Shown: positions 52,233 through 61,371, counted from the first letter of the stretch. The stretch is 64,000 bases of DNA from Amphibacillus xylanus NBRC 15112 (GCF_000307165.1 NC_018704.1:1178001-1242000), one strand, 5' to 3'. Made by a program: numbers and translations. Notes: generated by a model not told the origin, from the sequence alone.

Positions 52233-52273
52233 GGTGTTGGTGAGTTTTTTACGAATTCGCTGACACCTTTTTT
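52233..52273 (+). terminator. Terminator of the aspartate kinase gene
   Basis: GGTGTTGGTGAG (52233-52244) pairs with TTCGCTGACACC (52256-52267), with several GU pairs, over an 11-nt loop, and is followed by T6. It isolates the kinase from the RNA candidate downstream. Confidence 0.85.
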
Positions 52274-52289
52274 CTGTTTCCATAGAAAA

Positions 52290-52574
52290 AGGCCAGTAGA
52301 TTCACTAATAATTAAGTCGACGAAAAGCATTTAATATTAAAGACAAAGGGTTAGATCCCTTACATTTATAGAGGAACGAAAGCAAGATGAAACTGCTTAG
52401 TTAAAATAGTAGGCATTTAATTTAGAAGTGAAAAACAGCGAGTGTATTTCACCTGCGGTGAACAAGTTGTATCTTTATTAAAGCTAATATAAATTTATTC
52501 TCGACTAATTATAAAACCTACCAACACTATTTGACATTGAACCTTTAAAAAAGACTAGCAATAGTCTTTTTTTT
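52290..52574 (+). ncRNA. Candidate large structured non-coding RNA
   Basis: The 285-nt stretch contains no supported gene. CTGACA (52260-52265) and TAGAAA (52283-52288), 17 nt apart, may be its promoter, and a strong terminator ends it (52549-52574). A long-range helix joins 52310-52320 to 52501-52510 (10 bp, one bulge). Inside are hairpins at 52346-52361 (AAGGG/CCCTT), 52380-52398 (AAGCA/TGCTT) and 52448-52462 (TTCACC/GGTGAA). GTAGG (52409-52413) can pair with CCTAC (52517-52521) outside the helix, a possible pseudoknot. Purine-rich, non-coding-looking stretches such as GAGGAACGAAAGCAAGATGA resemble conserved RNA cores. The family is not identified; the raiA RNA is one possibility. Confidence 0.55.
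52549..52574 (+). terminator. Terminator of the RNA candidate
   Basis: AAAAGACTA (52549-52557) and TAGTCTTTT (52562-52570) close a GCAA tetraloop and run into T8. Confidence 0.93.
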
Positions 52575-52698
52575 GTTTAATAATTATAACTAGGTGCTAA
52601 TATCATATAATAAATTACTTGATTATGTTTAAATTAAGCGTTAAGATAAAAGTGAGTAATCTGTTATAGACTAAATTTTTGAAAAAGGAGCTTTTTTT

Positions 52699-54126
52699 AT
52701 GAGTAATAATTATGACCTAGTAATATTAGGTGGTGGTATGGGAGGTTATGTAGCTGCAATTCGTGCTCGTCAATTGGGAATGACAGTGGCAATAGTTGAA
52801 AAGGATTTTATTGGTGGAACATGCTTGCATAAAGGCTGTATACCAACAAAAAGTTTATTAAAAAGTGCTTCTGTATTTCAATCAATTGTTAATAGCCAGA
52901 AATTCGGAATTGAAACATCACATCCTTTACTTCATTATTCAGAAGTATTAGCTCGTAAGGATAAAATCATCAATCAGCTTTATCAAGGATTACAAACTTT
53001 AATGAGACGAAATCAAATAGAGATTATAAATGGATATGGTAGATTACTCGGCCCATCTATATTTTCACCAATGTCTGGAACGATATCAGTGCAGTATGAT
53101 GATGGGCGAGATCATACGGTTCTAGTTGGTAAACATGTTTTACTAGCAACGGGAACTAGGGCAAGGACACTAAATGTTCTGCCGATTGATGGTGATTACA
53201 TTCTCACTTCGGATGACATATTAGCACTTAAAGAATTACCTAAATCAATCGTTATTATTGGTGGTGGTGTTATTGGTGTGGAGTTTGCTTCACTTTTTCA
53301 CGATTTTGGTGTCGATGTTACGATTATTGAGGCTGAATCAAAGCTATTACCATCATTTGATCAAGACTTATCAATGCAGTTAATGAAAGAGTTAAAACAA
53401 AAAGGTGTAAAAATATTAACAAGTACTAAGATTGTTAATCAGCAGATTAATCACAAGCAACTTGTTGATTTAGAAATTGTTTCAAACGAAGGTACTCTTT
53501 CAATCTCGACTGAAAAAGTCCTTGTCGCGATTGGAAGATCTGCAAATACTGATGATATTGGACTTGACAATACATCAATACAAACTAATGATGCTGGTTT
53601 TATAACGGTTAATCAGTATTATCAAACGAAAGAAGATCACATTTATGCTGTTGGAGATTGCATAGGTGGAGCACAACTTGCGCATGTCGCAGCTCATGAA
53701 GGGAAATTAGCGGTTGAGCATATGGCTGGTGTACTTGAAAAGTTTCAACATACAACATTTACACCTAGTTGTGTATATAGCCAACCAGAAGTCGCAACAG
53801 TTGGTTTAACTGAACAACAAGCAAAAGAACAAAATATTAATTTTAAAATAAAAAAATTGTCATTTAAATCAATTGGTAAAGCATTAATTAACGGACATAG
53901 TGATGGCTTTATAAAAATGATTATTAATGTAGAGACAAATGATATTATCGGCATTCACTTAATTGGCCAAGATGTGACAGAGTTAATCGCTGAAGCTAGT
54001 TTAGCGATGCTACTAGATGCAACAGCATCAGAGATTGGATTAAATATTCATCCACATCCGTCATTAAGCGAGGCAATCCAAGAGGTTGCTTTAGCGATGG
54101 AAAATCAACCAGTACACACTATATGA
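52699..54126 (+). CDS. lpdV: Dihydrolipoyl dehydrogenase (E3) of the branched-chain complex
   Basis: The 475-residue FAD enzyme reoxidises lipoyl groups with NAD. It has the FAD motif LGGGMGGYVAAIRA, the redox disulfide GGTCLHKGCIPTK, the NAD motif IIGGGVIGVEFASLF, the second FAD motif YAVGDCIGGAQLAH and the catalytic HPHPSLSEAIQE. AAAGGAG lies within a small AAAAAG/CTTTTT hairpin before the ATG. A cre-like ATTAAGCGTTAAGA (52633-52646) is upstream. It is the first gene of the bkd cluster. Confidence 0.95.
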   Translation: MSNNYDLVILGGGMGGYVAAIRARQLGMTVAIVEKDFIGGTCLHKGCIPTKSLLKSASVFQSIVNSQKFGIETSHPLLHYSEVLARKDKIINQLYQGLQTLMRRNQIEIINGYGRLLGPSIFSPMSGTISVQYDDGRDHTVLVGKHVLLATGTRARTLNVLPIDGDYILTSDDILALKELPKSIVIIGGGVIGVEFASLFHDFGVDVTIIEAESKLLPSFDQDLSMQLMKELKQKGVKILTSTKIVNQQINHKQLVDLEIVSNEGTLSISTEKVLVAIGRSANTDDIGLDNTSIQTNDAGFITVNQYYQTKEDHIYAVGDCIGGAQLAHVAAHEGKLAVEHMAGVLEKFQHTTFTPSCVYSQPEVATVGLTEQQAKEQNINFKIKKLSFKSIGKALINGHSDGFIKMIINVETNDIIGIHLIGQDVTELIAEASLAMLLDATASEIGLNIHPHPSLSEAIQEVALAMENQPVHTI

Positions 54127-54137
54127 GGGGGGATATG

Positions 54138-55121
54138 ATGTTAAATCATAAAGATTTACAATTAACAGATCGTGATTGCTTAGAAATGTATCGACTAATG
54201 CTAACAGCAAGACGTTTTGATGAACGGACGTGGTTGTTAAATCGAGCTGGAAAAATACCATTTTTAGTCTCTTGTCAAGGCCAAGAAGCATTACAAGTAG
54301 GCGCGGCGTACGCACTAGATCGAGACCATGACTATTCAGCACCATATTATCGGGATTTTGGAGTCGTTTTAACATTAGGTATGACACTAGAAGAGTTAAT
54401 GTTACAAGCTTTTGCTAAGGCAGCTGATCCAAATTCAGGCGGAAGACAGATGCCCGGTCATTTCGGATCGAAACGATTACGGATGTTATCTGGTTCATCA
54501 CCTGTATCTACCCAGGTCCCACATGCAGTAGGAGTAGGGTTAGCGTGTAAAATGAACGATGATCGTGCGGTTTCATTTGTAACTTTGGGAGAAGGTTCAA
54601 CTAATCAAGGTGATTTTCATGAGGGAGCTAACTTTGCAGCAGTTCATAAATTACCAGTTATCATCATGGTGGAAAATAATCAATATGCCATTTCAGTTCC
54701 ACTTAATAAACAAGTGGCTTGTGAGCGCATCTCAGACCGCGCCATTGGTTATGGAATGTACGGTGAAACAGTAGATGGAAATGACCCATTGGCTGTCTAT
54801 TCAGCGATTAAGCAAGCGAGAGAACGTGCAATCAATGGAGAAGGACCTTCATTAATTGAAGCTGTTAGTTATCGTTTAACAGCTCACTCAAGTGATGATG
54901 ATGATTTAACGTATCGAACGAAAGAAGAAATTGAGACGGCTAAAAAAGAAGATGGACTTCTCCGTTTTAAAAAATATTTATCAGATCAAAATATTTTAAC
55001 TACTGAGTTAGAAGAAGAAATGGAAGCAAAAATAAAACATGAAATAGATCAAGCAACAATGGCTGCAGAGAAAGCACCGTATCCAGCACCTGAAACACTA
55101 TTTGATGGTGTGTATCAGTAA
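54138..55121 (+). CDS. bkdAA: Branched-chain 2-oxoacid dehydrogenase E1 alpha
   Basis: The 327-residue E1 alpha subunit binds thiamine diphosphate (VTLGEGSTNQGDFHEGANFAAVHKLPVIIMVENNQYAIS, a GEGS...NN form as in BkdAA) and carries the E1 phosphorylation-loop-like YRLTAHSSDDD. It oxidatively decarboxylates branched 2-oxoacids with BkdAB. ATG 54138 (or 54135) is chosen behind AGGGGGG; the ATG at 54123 overlaps lpdV and lacks a signal. Confidence 0.94.
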   Translation: MLNHKDLQLTDRDCLEMYRLMLTARRFDERTWLLNRAGKIPFLVSCQGQEALQVGAAYALDRDHDYSAPYYRDFGVVLTLGMTLEELMLQAFAKAADPNSGGRQMPGHFGSKRLRMLSGSSPVSTQVPHAVGVGLACKMNDDRAVSFVTLGEGSTNQGDFHEGANFAAVHKLPVIIMVENNQYAISVPLNKQVACERISDRAIGYGMYGETVDGNDPLAVYSAIKQARERAINGEGPSLIEAVSYRLTAHSSDDDDLTYRTKEEIETAKKEDGLLRFKKYLSDQNILTTELEEEMEAKIKHEIDQATMAAEKAPYPAPETLFDGVYQ

Positions 55122-55196
55122 TTAAACATTTGGTCATATTTTTATGAACAATGATTTTAGTAAATGAAAATTCATCATATATGAGGAGAGGAAAAT

Positions 55197-56183
55197 ATGC
55201 CCATATTATCATATATTGAAGCGATTCAATTAGCAATGGAAGAAGAAATGGAACGGGATGAACGAGTATTCATTCTTGGTGAAGATGTTGGAAAACGTGG
55301 TGGAGTTTTCAGAGCTACAGATGGATTATATGAGAAATTTGGAGAACAGAGGGTCATTGATACACCACTTGCTGAATCGGCCATAGTTGGTGTTGGCATT
55401 GGCGCAGCGATGTATGGCATGATTCCAATTGCTGAAATTCAATTCGCTGATTTTATTTTACCTGCAGTTAATCAAATAATTTCAGAAGCGGCTAAGCTTC
55501 GTTATAGATCTAATAATGATTGGAGTAGTCCAATTACGATACGAGCACCATATGGTGGTGGTGTGCATGGAGCACTTTATCATTCACAATCAATAGAGGC
55601 TGTCTTTGCTAATCAACCGGGCCTGAAAATTGTTATGCCTTCTAGTCCTAGAGATGCTAAAGGTCTATTAAAAGCTGCAATTAGAGATCCAGATCCAGTT
55701 TTATTCTTTGAACATAAGCGTGCTTACCGATTACTTAAAGAAGAAGTTCCATCAACTGATGAAGTGATTCCAATTGGGAAAGCAAATGTTGTGAGAAACG
55801 GATCAGACATAACAGTCATTTCATATGGACTCATGTTACACTACGTCAAGGAAATTGCGGATCAATTAGCCGAAGAATCAGGGGTAGATGCTCATGTTCT
55901 TGATTTAAGAACTGTCTACCCACTAGATCAAAACGCGATTATTGACGCTGCGAAGAGGACAGGTAAAGTTTTACTCATTACAGAAGATAACAAGGAAGGC
56001 AGCATTATAAGTGAAGTAGCAGCTATTATTGCCGAATACTGTTTATTTGATTTAGACGCACCGATAAAGCGACTAGCTGGTCCAGATGTTCCCGCCATGC
56101 CGTATGCACCAACATTAGAAAAAGCATTTATGGTGAATCAAGATTCAATTAAACAAGCTATGCTTGACTTGTCGTCATTCTAA
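55197..56183 (+). CDS. bkdAB: Branched-chain 2-oxoacid dehydrogenase E1 beta
   Basis: The 328-residue transketolase-like subunit has GEDVGKRGGVFRATDGLYEKFGEQRVIDTPLAESAIVG, AEIQFADFILPAVNQI, and the C-terminal LDLRTVYPLDQ and AGPDVPAMPYAPTLEKAF. It pairs with BkdAA. GAGGAGAGG precedes the ATG. A 75-bp gap to bkdAA holds no terminator. Confidence 0.95.
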   Translation: MPILSYIEAIQLAMEEEMERDERVFILGEDVGKRGGVFRATDGLYEKFGEQRVIDTPLAESAIVGVGIGAAMYGMIPIAEIQFADFILPAVNQIISEAAKLRYRSNNDWSSPITIRAPYGGGVHGALYHSQSIEAVFANQPGLKIVMPSSPRDAKGLLKAAIRDPDPVLFFEHKRAYRLLKEEVPSTDEVIPIGKANVVRNGSDITVISYGLMLHYVKEIADQLAEESGVDAHVLDLRTVYPLDQNAIIDAAKRTGKVLLITEDNKEGSIISEVAAIIAEYCLFDLDAPIKRLAGPDVPAMPYAPTLEKAFMVNQDSIKQAMLDLSSF

Positions 56184-56201
56184 GAGATTGGAGGGATTTA
56201 A

Positions 56202-57443
56202 ATGACGATAAAAACGATGACAATGCCGCAATTAGGTGAAAGTGTCACAGAGGGAACGATTAGTCAATGGCTGATTCAAGCTGGTGATACAATCGAACAG
56301 TATCAACCAGTGTTAGAAGTGATGACAGATAAAGTAAATGCTGAAGTCCCTGCATTATATTCAGGTAAAATTGTCAGATTACTTGCAAATGAAAATGAAA
56401 CTGTCGACGTCGGTACCCCTATTTGTGAAATATTGATTGAATCTAATCAAGATGAAGTAACAGTGGAGAATACTAATAGTTCTGGTACTTTGCAAACAGA
56501 TAAAAGCGAAGCTGAAACAAAGCAAGAAATAATGAAAAATAGATATTCACCCGCTGTACTCACGTTAGCTCAAGAACATCAGATTAATTTAAGCGAGTTA
56601 ACTGGAACTGGTTTATCAGGTCGAATTACTCGTAAAGATGTTATGAACTATATAAAGCAAAATAAAGCAAAGTCAAACCAATCTATTAACAAAATACCTG
56701 CTAACATTACATCAGCTAAGAAAAATACTAAAATCATTCAGTCTATTAATCGTGAAATCCCGGTAACAGGAATTAGAAAAGCAATTGCAACAAATATGGT
56801 CCGTTCTAAAACAGAAATCCCACATGCATGGATGATGATTGAGGTAGATGTCACCAATTTAGTTGCATACCGTAATGCTGAAAAAGATAAATTCAAAGAA
56901 CAAGAGGGTTATAACTTATCGTATTTTGCATTCTTCTTAAATGCTGTAGCAAAAGCTTTAAAAGAATTCCCTGAATTGAATAGTTCATGGCAAGGCGATA
57001 AAATTATTCAACATAAAGATATTAATTTATCTATTGCCGTCGGTAATGAAACTGAATTATACGTTCCGGTGATTCATAATGTTGATGAAAAGAGTATTAA
57101 AGGTATCGCGAAAAGTGTCCATGAATTAGCCTATAAGGCAAAGCATAATCAGCTTACACAAGCTGATATGGAAGGTGGAACATTCACAGTTAATAATACA
57201 GGTACATTTGGTTCAGTTCAGTCAATGGGTGTAATTAATTATCCACAAGCTGCGATTTTACAAGTTGAATCGATAGTAAAAAAACCTGTTATTATCAATG
57301 ATATGTTTGCTGCAAGAGACATGGTCAATCTATGTTTATCACTAGATCATCGCATATTAGATGGAGTAATCTGTGGTAGATTTATGTCCCATGTTAAGAC
57401 GATATTAGAAAATATATCAGGTGATACAACCCCTATCTATTAA
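56202..57443 (+). CDS. bkdB: Branched-chain 2-oxoacid dehydrogenase E2 (lipoamide acyltransferase)
   Basis: The 413-residue core protein has one lipoyl domain (about 3-78, lipoyl Lys in VLEVMTDKVNAEVPA), a peripheral-subunit-binding domain (about 109-146: YSPAVLTLAQEHQINLSELTGTG and RITRKDVMNYI), a flexible linker and the catalytic domain ending SLDHRILDG with the active His and Asp. It transfers branched acyl groups to CoA for iso/anteiso fatty acids. It closes the cluster. Confidence 0.95.
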   Translation: MTIKTMTMPQLGESVTEGTISQWLIQAGDTIEQYQPVLEVMTDKVNAEVPALYSGKIVRLLANENETVDVGTPICEILIESNQDEVTVENTNSSGTLQTDKSEAETKQEIMKNRYSPAVLTLAQEHQINLSELTGTGLSGRITRKDVMNYIKQNKAKSNQSINKIPANITSAKKNTKIIQSINREIPVTGIRKAIATNMVRSKTEIPHAWMMIEVDVTNLVAYRNAEKDKFKEQEGYNLSYFAFFLNAVAKALKEFPELNSSWQGDKIIQHKDINLSIAVGNETELYVPVIHNVDEKSIKGIAKSVHELAYKAKHNQLTQADMEGGTFTVNNTGTFGSVQSMGVINYPQAAILQVESIVKKPVIINDMFAARDMVNLCLSLDHRILDGVICGRFMSHVKTILENISGDTTPIY

Positions 57444-57451
57444 AAATTACA

Positions 57452-57504
57452 AAAAGCCAGAATAGAACATTCGATAGTTCATAGGAATGTTTTATTCTGG
57501 TTTT
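57452..57504 (+). terminator. Terminator of the bkd cluster
   Basis: AAAAGCCAGAATAGAACATTC pairs with GAATGTTTTATTCTGGTTTT along about 20 bp over a 12-nt loop, ending in T. Confidence 0.9.
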
Positions 57505-57618
57505 CTAATGGGTTTTGAATAATCCAGCATTATAAATTATAATGAAAGATAGGGTTGTAACAAATCATCATGATTACATAACTTTTTTATATTTTTTGTG
57601 GGTGAGGAGCAGAGCGCT

Positions 57619-58572
57619 GTGAAATTTAATTATCAAATGCTTAAAATGATTCTGGCTGTTCCAATTGCAGTCTTAATTGCAGAGACATTTAATTTAAGCT
57701 TCGCTGGGTCGGCTGGTATTATTGCTGTTTTATGTATTCAGCCAACTCGGAAACAATCATTCTTAATCGCCGGCCAACGATTCGCTGCTGGTTTATTGTC
57801 GATTGTCTTTGCATACTTTATTTTTGAACAATTCGGTTATGAACCATGGACAGTCGGTCTATTATTACTTATTTTTATCCCAACTGCTCAGATCATAAAA
57901 ATTGCGCCAGGAATAGTCACAAGTCTAGTTGTGATTTTTCATTTTTATGACTTAGGTACGATAAATAAACAAATTATCTTTAATGAAATTGTGATTATGA
58001 TATTGGGAATAGGCGTCGCTTTAGTGTTAAATTTATATATGCCAAGTTTGGATCATAAATTGACGCAATATAAAAAAGAGATAGAAGCAAATTATCAGCA
58101 AATGTTCCGTCATTTTGCTTCATATTTAAGAGGGGAAAGTAAAGAATTACCTATAAAACGTTATAATGCATTGAAGACTCAAATTCACCAAGCTGAAGAA
58201 TGGGTAGAGCGGAGTATTGGTAATACTTTTGGTAAACAGGCACATCGACATAAAGATTATTTCACAATGCGAAAAGTCCAATTAGATAGTTTAGAACAAA
58301 TGATTAGAATTATCGAGCCATTAGAAATGACCATTAAGCAATCGCATAAAATAGCCGATCTGTATACTGACCTTGCAGATGCAATTTATCCAAATAATGC
58401 GGTAAATTACCACCTTGATCAGGTCAAGTGGTTAAAATCATACTTTGAGAGAGAACAGCTCCCTACTACTAGACAAGAGTTTGAAATTAGAGCAAATTTA
58501 TTTCAATTACTCTTCGAAATTGAACACTATTTACAAATTAAGAACCGCGCAGTAACTGAAAACTGTGCATAA
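57619..58572 (+). CDS. yqjA: Aromatic acid exporter family protein YqjA
   Basis: The 317-residue protein has four to five membrane helices in residues 8-140 and a helical cytosolic domain (about 150-317). Start and layout match the ArAE_1/DUF939 family, including B. subtilis YqjA. Substrate unknown. GTG 57619 is 9 nt after GAGGAG; an earlier in-frame GTG at 57598 has no signal. It is convergent with the Prli42-like gene. Confidence 0.85.
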   Translation: MKFNYQMLKMILAVPIAVLIAETFNLSFAGSAGIIAVLCIQPTRKQSFLIAGQRFAAGLLSIVFAYFIFEQFGYEPWTVGLLLLIFIPTAQIIKIAPGIVTSLVVIFHFYDLGTINKQIIFNEIVIMILGIGVALVLNLYMPSLDHKLTQYKKEIEANYQQMFRHFASYLRGESKELPIKRYNALKTQIHQAEEWVERSIGNTFGKQAHRHKDYFTMRKVQLDSLEQMIRIIEPLEMTIKQSHKIADLYTDLADAIYPNNAVNYHLDQVKWLKSYFEREQLPTTRQEFEIRANLFQLLFEIEHYLQIKNRAVTENCA

Positions 58573-58603
58573 AAAAAGAGTAGCTAATTCTTAAGCTACT
58601 CTT
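58570..58603. terminator. Bidirectional terminator between yqjA and the Prli42-like gene
   Basis: AAGAGTAGCT (58576-58585) and AGCTACTCTT (58594-58603) form a 10-bp stem. The A7 run on the left gives a T tract for the minus-strand gene. Confidence 0.85.
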
Positions 58604-58604
58604 C

Positions 58605-58763
58605 TTATGAAAAGATCTGTGCTAACACAGTAGTTAATGCAGACCCTAGCATAATAATAATCATTAAGTAAACTATTAATTTATTACGCTTTTCTTTTTT
58701 CGAAGGCTTACGCTCTGTTTGCATGTTATGATTTGTTTTCTTTACTTTTCTTTTTTTAGCCAT
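58605..58763 (-). CDS. Prli42-like membrane miniprotein
   Basis: The 52-residue protein begins at ATG 58763 behind GAAGGAGG. It has a very basic N-terminal half (MAKKRKVKKTNHN...RKPSKKEKRNK) and one C-terminal membrane helix (LIVYLMIIIMLGSALTTVLAQIFS). The helix pattern fits the Prli42 miniproteins that anchor the stressosome in Listeria. The longer basic tail is unusual. The assignment is by pattern. Confidence 0.65.
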   Translation of the reverse strand: MAKKRKVKKTNHNMQTERKPSKKEKRNKLIVYLMIIIMLGSALTTVLAQIFS

Positions 58764-58885
58764 AAAAAATACCTCCTTCAAACAGGAAATCATAGAACTA
58801 TTGTATCGTGATTTATAGTAAGTGACAAGCCTTTTATAAAATATCGAATCAAGTTAACTATTAGACATAAAGGAGAATTTATTCA

Positions 58886-60007
58886 ATGATAAACAAACAA
58901 CGATTAATTAATCAATTTTTAGAACTCGTACAAATCGATTCAGAAACAGGCGAAGAAACAGAAATTGCTAGTGTGCTAAAAAATATATTTACTGAGTTAG
59001 GCCTAGAGGTTGTTGAGGATGATGCAAAAGAAAAAACTGGCTTTGGAGCTAACAATCTCATTTGTACATTACCAGCAAACATCAATGCACCTTCAATATA
59101 TTTCACGTCTCACATGGATACAGTTGTCCCGGGTAAAAATGTTAAGCCGATCATTGAGGATGACATTATTAAAACAGATGGTACAACTGTACTAGGTGCT
59201 GATGATAAAGCTGGACTTGCAACGATGATTGAAGTTATTCATTGCTTGAAAGAACAAAATATCCCACATGGTCAAATACAATTCGTCATTACAGTCGGTG
59301 AAGAATCAGGTTTAGTCGGTGCAAAAGCATTAGACCCTTCATTAATTGATGCAGAGTTTGGTTTTGCACTTGATAGTGATGGTCCAGTAGGCGATATTAT
59401 TGTAGCAGCTCCAACACAGGTTAAAATGTTAGCTAAAGTATTAGGTAAAACAGCACATGCAGGTGTGGCACCAGAAAAAGGGGTTTCTGCAATCACGATT
59501 GCTGCTAAAGCTATTGCCAAAATGCCATTAGGTCGAATTGATGAAGAAACGACTGCAAATATTGGTCGTTTTGAAGGTGGTCAAAAGACAAATATCGTCT
59601 GCGATTATGTTGAGGTTCTTGCAGAAGCAAGATCACTAAGTCCTGATAAAGTTAAAAAACAAGCCGCTACAATGGAACAGGCGTTTATTGATGCAGCAAG
59701 TCAGCTTGACGGTAAAGTTGAGCTAGATACTGAAGTGATGTATACAGGTTTTAAACTATCAGCGAGTGATCACGTTGTACAAGTAGCAGAACAAGCAGTG
59801 AAAAACATTGGTAGAAACAGTGCATTGCAACAAAGTGGTGGAGGAAGCGATGCGAATATTATTTCAGGGTTTGGTATTCCGACTGTTAATCTGGCTGTTG
59901 GTTATGAAGACATTCATACAACTAATGAAAAAATGCCAATTTCAGAACTGGTTAAATTAACAGAACTTGTGATTGAGATCATTAAAGTAGTCGCAAGTCA
60001 AGCATAG
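58886..60007 (+). CDS. yqjE: M20-family peptidase, PepT-like (YqjE)
   Basis: The 373-residue zinc peptidase has ligands His and Asp in FTSHMDTVVPG, Asp in LGADDKAGLATM, the catalytic Glu pair in TVGEESGLVGAK, and a later His in YEDIHTTNEKM. Its lid domain includes KTAHAGVAPEKG. It is of the tripeptidase-like YqjE group. AAAGGAG precedes the ATG. It is followed by dinB after 41 bp. Confidence 0.9.
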   Translation: MINKQRLINQFLELVQIDSETGEETEIASVLKNIFTELGLEVVEDDAKEKTGFGANNLICTLPANINAPSIYFTSHMDTVVPGKNVKPIIEDDIIKTDGTTVLGADDKAGLATMIEVIHCLKEQNIPHGQIQFVITVGEESGLVGAKALDPSLIDAEFGFALDSDGPVGDIIVAAPTQVKMLAKVLGKTAHAGVAPEKGVSAITIAAKAIAKMPLGRIDEETTANIGRFEGGQKTNIVCDYVEVLAEARSLSPDKVKKQAATMEQAFIDAASQLDGKVELDTEVMYTGFKLSASDHVVQVAEQAVKNIGRNSALQQSGGGSDANIISGFGIPTVNLAVGYEDIHTTNEKMPISELVKLTELVIEIIKVVASQA

Positions 60008-60048
60008 GTTGATATATTATTATTTCTGACAACAAAGGAAGCGATCAT

Positions 60049-61296
60049 ATGTCAGTTTGGTATCCAAAAAACGGACGAGTCATATTCCACGTCGATATCA
60101 ATAGCTTTTATGCATCTGTTGAAGCTGCATATAATCCATCATTAAAAGGAAAGCCGCTTGCAATCGCAGGTAATCCAGAAGAGCGTCGAGGAATTATCGT
60201 GACGAGTAGCTATGAAGCCCGAGCAAAAGGGATTAAAACAACTATGCCATTATGGCAGGCGAAAAATCTATGTCCAGAATTAATCGTATTACCACCTAAC
60301 TTTGACCGCTATCGTCATGCATCACAAGAAATATTTAAATTAATGGCAGAAATTACACCACTTGTTCAGCCTGTCTCAATTGATGAGGGCTATCTTGATA
60401 TCACAGACTGTTATGAATTAGGATCACCATTAGATATTGCCTATAATTTGCAGATGAGAATAAAAAATGAACTAGATTTACCTTGTAGTATTGGAATAGC
60501 ACCAAATAAATTTTTAGCGAAGATGGCTTCTGATATGAAGAAGCCTATGGGCATTACAGTTTTACGAATACGAGATTTACCGAAAAAATTATGGCCAAGA
60601 CAAATTGAAGAAATGTATGGCGTTGGAGAAAAAACAGCTGATAAACTTAGGCGAATTGGCGTTAATAAAATTGGTGACCTGGTGGAAGCAGATCGATTTA
60701 CATTAAGGAGAATTCTTGGAGTTAATGGTGAGCGCCTACAGGAGCGGGCAAAAGGTATTGATCCGAGCCCAGTAGATCCAGATGCAATTTATGATTTTAA
60801 AAGTATCGGTAATTCAGAAACTTTACGTGAGGATACGACTGATGAAACGGTGATTGCAACATTACTTCGAAGACTCGCTCGAAAGGTTGCTGTTCGTTTA
60901 GAGAGAAAAGAGGTTGTCGCACAGACACTACAAATTATGATTCGATATCATGATCGTAGAACGATTACTCGAAGTCTGACACATGATGAATACTTTTTTA
61001 TGGAAGATCAAATATTTGCAATTGCTAATGAATTGTTTGATGTAAATTGGAATGGCGAACCAATTCGATTATTAGGAATTACTGCACAAAATTTAATCGA
61101 AAAAGAACAAGCCGTTGAACAATTGAATTTATTTACTTATCAGGATCATTTAGAAGATGAAGCGTTACAAAAAGTAATAGATCAGTTGAGTGAAAAATAC
61201 GGTGAAAATCCGTTTAAAAAAATCAAACAACCTGTAAATAATGATAGACCAACGACAAGTTTCCAAAAAGACTTTTTAGATGACTATAAAAGTTAA
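60049..61296 (+). CDS. dinB: DNA polymerase IV (Y family)
   Basis: This 415-residue translesion polymerase has the catalytic segments IFHVDINSFYASVEA and VSIDEGYLDITD, the steric loop VTSSYEARAKGIKTTMP, and a C-terminal beta-clamp motif QLNLFTY. The length matches B. subtilis PolY1 (YqjH). GGAAGC lies before the ATG. No LexA box was recognised upstream. Confidence 0.95.
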   Translation: MSVWYPKNGRVIFHVDINSFYASVEAAYNPSLKGKPLAIAGNPEERRGIIVTSSYEARAKGIKTTMPLWQAKNLCPELIVLPPNFDRYRHASQEIFKLMAEITPLVQPVSIDEGYLDITDCYELGSPLDIAYNLQMRIKNELDLPCSIGIAPNKFLAKMASDMKKPMGITVLRIRDLPKKLWPRQIEEMYGVGEKTADKLRRIGVNKIGDLVEADRFTLRRILGVNGERLQERAKGIDPSPVDPDAIYDFKSIGNSETLREDTTDETVIATLLRRLARKVAVRLERKEVVAQTLQIMIRYHDRRTITRSLTHDEYFFMEDQIFAIANELFDVNWNGEPIRLLGITAQNLIEKEQAVEQLNLFTYQDHLEDEALQKVIDQLSEKYGENPFKKIKQPVNNDRPTTSFQKDFLDDYKS

Positions 61297-61330
61297 ATGA
61301 GACAGGCAAAAAAATCTTAATGTAAGCAAT

Positions 61331-61371
61331 AGAGCCACCTGGTATAGAGATCTACTTTACCAGGTGGCTCT
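61331..61371. terminator. Bidirectional terminator between dinB and rnz
   Basis: AGAGCCACCTGGTA (61331-61344) and TACCAGGTGGCTCT (61358-61371) form a perfect 14-bp stem over a 13-nt loop between convergent genes. Confidence 0.92.

Noticed and set aside
52232-52529. Long-range pairing of GGTGTTGG with CCAACACT as the closing stem of the RNA
   Set aside because: The 5' arm forms a longer local hairpin (52233-52267) that runs into T6 and is the aspartate kinase terminator. The long-range match is kept only as a possible alternative fold.
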